Shown: piece after piece, positions 6,771 through 8,826 of the stretch | Numbering within the stretch: the first letter of the stretch is position 1 | How the letters are laid out: the number at the start of each line of letters is the position of its first letter | NCBI GenBank assembly: GCA_027061865.1 | Contig: JAMOVZ010000279.1 | Location: 1-8,826 of the forward strand | DNA length: 8,826 nt | Direction: 5' to 3' | From: Desulfobacterales bacterium | GTDB taxonomy: Bacteria > Desulfobacterota > DSM-4660 > Desulfatiglandales > Desulfatiglandaceae | Position numbers and translations under genes: made by a program | The notes under the pieces: model-generated | The model's input: the letters and a program-made list of their open reading frames with translations, nothing else | Database searches by the model: none | What the model was told of the DNA's origin: nothing

Positions 6771-7901
6771 ATGTGCCGGCTAGTGGCGATAACCAGTGAT
6801 AATCCTGTTTCTCCCATGATGGCCTTTGAGGCCTTGGACGTCATGCGGGAAGGCCATGATGGCTCTGGGGTGGGGCTTTTGCTCAGGGACCTAAGTGGGC
6901 CTTTTGAAGAGATGAAGGAATGCCCCATTCTTTCCGGGATATTTACTGATGAAGGAATCAGACGCCTGGATGAATTCATGATGGATCTCGGATTCCTTAC
7001 CAAATATAAGCTGAGCTTGGATATTTCTGGCTCTCCGCCTCCAGGCGTGCCAGAGAGGGATGTATACCTGATCCGGGCCTACGAATATCCCAGGGCATGG
7101 GAGGCCATGAGCCTGGAGCAAAAGCACAAAAAATTGACAGAGATCAGGGTCAAGATTCGCCACATGGGTTTTGAGAAAAAAGACATGATAGTTTTTTCCT
7201 TTTGGCCTGACACCATTATGATAAAGGAGATTGGAGACCCGCTGACAGTTGGAAGATACCTGGGACTGGACAAAAAGGAACTAAAGGCCAGAACAATACT
7301 TGCCCAGGGCCGCCAAAACACCAACTATGCAATTGATCTTTACGCATGCCACCCGTTTTTTATACAAGGCTTTTCCACCATGACAAATGGTGAAAACACC
7401 GCCTTTGTCCCCATAAGGGAATATCTTGAGTCCAGAGGTGAGCTGGGTTACATGGGTTTCTTTTCAGACTCAGAGGTCTTTGTCTTTATTCTCCATTACC
7501 TTTACAATCACTTGGGCCTCACCGTGGAGGCATACAAGCACATAATCACCCCGCTTCAAGACGACGATATTGAAAGACATCCCAGTGCTCCCCTGCTTCG
7601 GCAGTTGAAGCGCACTTGCCGCCGCCTCATCATAGATGGGCCCAACTGCGTGATCGGTGTTACCCCCGACAACATCATGTTCATGGTTCAGGACAGGAAG
7701 AAGCTCCGCCCGGGAGTGGTTGGGGGAAAGCCCGGGATGTTCGTGTTCTCTTCAGAGATGTGCGGCCTTGATTATCTGGTCCCTGACCGGGACAAGAGCA
7801 AAGACTTTCAACCCATGTACACCGACACAGTCTTGGTTGAGCCAGACCGGAGGGAGGTAAAGATATGTCGCCAGACGGAGCCATTAGCCCTTCCACATTA
7901 A
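6771..7901 (+). CDS. Glutamate synthase amidotransferase-like subunit (GltB N-domain type, class II)
   Basis: This 376-residue protein has the class II (Ntn-type) glutamine amidotransferase layout, seen as a stand-alone subunit of split glutamate synthases. It would release ammonia from glutamine for transfer to 2-oxoglutarate by the partner FMN subunit. Visible landmarks are Cys2 (MCRLVAITS), REGHDGSGVGL at 27-37 (counterpart of QHRGQESAG in PurF), ACHPFF at 192-197, TNGEN at 205-209, SDSEVF at 232-237, DRKKLRPGVVG at 308-318 and FSSEMCGLD at 326-334. It departs from canonical enzymes: the GHxRYAT block is replaced by GRQNTNYAI and the His of HNG is Thr, though the oxyanion Asn-Gly is kept. 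Activity is thus likely but not certain. The last 37 bases overlap the next gene, so the two subunits are probably translated together. I avoid a firm symbol, as naming varies (gltB1/gltA-like). Confidence 0.88.
   Translation: MCRLVAITSDNPVSPMMAFEALDVMREGHDGSGVGLLLRDLSGPFEEMKECPILSGIFTDEGIRRLDEFMMDLGFLTKYKLSLDISGSPPPGVPERDVYLIRAYEYPRAWEAMSLEQKHKKLTEIRVKIRHMGFEKKDMIVFSFWPDTIMIKEIGDPLTVGRYLGLDKKELKARTILAQGRQNTNYAIDLYACHPFFIQGFSTMTNGENTAFVPIREYLESRGELGYMGFFSDSEVFVFILHYLYNHLGLTVEAYKHIITPLQDDDIERHPSAPLLRQLKRTCRRLIIDGPNCVIGVTPDNIMFMVQDRKKLRPGVVGGKPGMFVFSSEMCGLDYLVPDRDKSKDFQPMYTDTVLVEPDRREVKICRQTEPLALPH
7849..7858 (+). promoter_or_regulatory. Strong internal ribosome binding site for the downstream subunit
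   Basis: GGAGGGAGGT lies inside the end of the amidotransferase gene, 6 nt before the ATG at 7865. It fixes the start of the downstream gene and supports coupled translation of the two glutamate synthase subunits. Confidence 0.75.
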
Positions 7902-8826
7902 GCAAAAAGGATCTGCCCTGGCAGATTGCATGGGATAAAGAAAAATGCACCCTTTGCGGGAGGTGTACAGCGGTCTGTCCTGTGCGCGCCATTGAACTGG
8001 GCGTTTTCAGGAAAAGGATACTGGAAACAGATTTATCCGCTAATGGGTTGCGGCCTGGAAATGTTTACAAAGTCTATTATGGGATAAGGCAAAAGACAGA
8101 TCCTGCACACCACTGCGTTGGGTGTGCCATATGCACTATGGTGTGCCCAAATGACGCCATAATCCCCCTAGCCTCTGACGAGGTGGATAAGCTCCGTTTC
8201 CACCTGGATCAGCGCGGCGAACCCCTGCGCCGTGGCGGAAGGCGAAATGTGCCCCAGGGGATTTTGGACCGGATCAAGTTCATTCGGATCTCCATGCTCA
8301 CGGATCCAGCCCTGGACGCAGGCCGCCATGAGTTTGAGCTCCGAACCCTTCTGGGCCGTGTGCTGCCGCCGGAGAAGGGCATCCAGTTCATGCGGGAAAA
8401 CGGCTGGATTCCGCCTGTGCGCGAAATCTATCCCTTGATCATAGGGGGGATGTCCTTCGGAGCCCTTTCGCCCACCATGTGGGAGGGGCTGCAGATGGGT
8501 GTTGCATATCTAAACGAAGAATGTGGCATTCCTGTGGTAATGTGCACGGGCGAGGGGGGATGCCCGCCCAGGCTGCTCAGGTCCCGCTTCCTTCGTTATG
8601 TGATCCTGCAAATCGCAAGCGGCTACTTTGGCTGGGATGAGATCATCAGGGCCATACCGGAGATGAAAGTGGACCCTTGCGCAGTGGAGATAAAGTATGG
8701 TCAAGGGGCCAAACCTGGAGACGGGGGCCTCCTCATGTGGCACAAGGTGAACAAGCTGATAGCGGCCATCCGAGGGGTTCCTGCAGGAGTAAGCCTCCCC
8801 TCACCACCCACTCACCAGACCAAGTA
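7865..8826 (+). CDS. Glutamate synthase FMN subunit with N-terminal 2x[4Fe-4S] ferredoxin domain (partial, runs off the right edge)
   Basis: I translated this frame directly; it is open for 320 codons to the window end. It encodes the central catalytic part of a split glutamate synthase, which reductively aminates 2-oxoglutarate on FMN using ammonia from the partner subunit. Two cysteine quartets (28, 31, 34, 38 ending CP, and 84, 87, 90, 94 ending CP) indicate a bacterial-type 2x[4Fe-4S] ferredoxin module, so electrons probably enter through iron-sulfur clusters. The FMN/GltS domain follows: IIGGMSFGALSP at 192-203, TGEGG at 228-232, YGQGAKPGDGG at 278-288 and SLPSPPTHQTK at 310-320. The last motif is SPPTHQT, unlike SPPPHHD of classical GltB, and matches my memory of the archaeal/anaerobe type. 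The 3Fe-4S cysteines would lie beyond the edge. ATG 7865 has a strong Shine-Dalgarno. The gene is truncated only by the window. Confidence 0.92.
   Translation, partial: MSPDGAISPSTLSKKDLPWQIAWDKEKCTLCGRCTAVCPVRAIELGVFRKRILETDLSANGLRPGNVYKVYYGIRQKTDPAHHCVGCAICTMVCPNDAIIPLASDEVDKLRFHLDQRGEPLRRGGRRNVPQGILDRIKFIRISMLTDPALDAGRHEFELRTLLGRVLPPEKGIQFMRENGWIPPVREIYPLIIGGMSFGALSPTMWEGLQMGVAYLNEECGIPVVMCTGEGGCPPRLLRSRFLRYVILQIASGYFGWDEIIRAIPEMKVDPCAVEIKYGQGAKPGDGGLLMWHKVNKLIAAIRGVPAGVSLPSPPTHQTK

Noticed and set aside
6470..7003. Minus-strand ORF of 177 aa spanning the intergenic region and the start of the amidotransferase gene
   Set aside because: More than 200 bases are antisense to a well-supported gene (6771-7901), the product has no recognised domain, and its DNA contains the plus-strand ribosome binding site; best seen as a chance open frame.

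Overview
The window reads as a chromosomal stretch from an anaerobic bacterium, most likely a Desulfobacterota (sulfate-reducer-like deltaproteobacterial) genome. Three things point there. The PurF is of the iron-sulfur, propeptide-bearing type. The glutamate synthase is split, with its amidotransferase encoded apart from a ferredoxin-fused FMN subunit, a layout I associate with sulfate reducers and archaea. The carA-carB spacer also carries a heptamer-type repeat. This assignment comes from remembered family patterns, not from a search. I see no mobile element, CRISPR array, tRNA or rRNA.

Minus strand, left part (163-6259, read right to left): carA, carB and purF. CarA and CarB form the glutamine-dependent carbamoyl phosphate synthetase that feeds pyrimidines and arginine. 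PurF makes the first committed step of purine synthesis. Spacers are 113 nt (carA-carB) and 167-176 nt (carB-purF). The first spacer holds a degenerate 7-bp tandem repeat and the second a 9-bp inverted repeat. The 162 bases after purF hold no gene I can support.

Divergent intergenic region (6260-6770, 511 bases): it has a well-formed sigma70-like promoter facing carA, immediately followed by a strong intrinsic terminator that lies before the carA start codon. This is the layout of a transcription attenuator and is the most interesting item here. A second promoter-like sequence faces right, ahead of a possible 52-codon leader ORF and the glutamate synthase genes.

Plus strand, right part (6771-8826): a class II amidotransferase-like subunit of glutamate synthase (376 aa) overlaps by 37 bases the next gene, which encodes two 4Fe-4S ferredoxin motifs joined to the FMN/glutamate-synthase catalytic domain. 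That gene runs off the right edge. The missing part of the system (GXGXG domain, electron-input flavoprotein) is expected further right but is not visible.

Taken together, the window is a glutamine-nitrogen hub. PurF, CarA and the GltB-type subunit are three separate glutamine amidotransferase-fold proteins: two spend glutamine on nucleotide precursors and the third belongs to the enzyme that returns nitrogen to glutamate.
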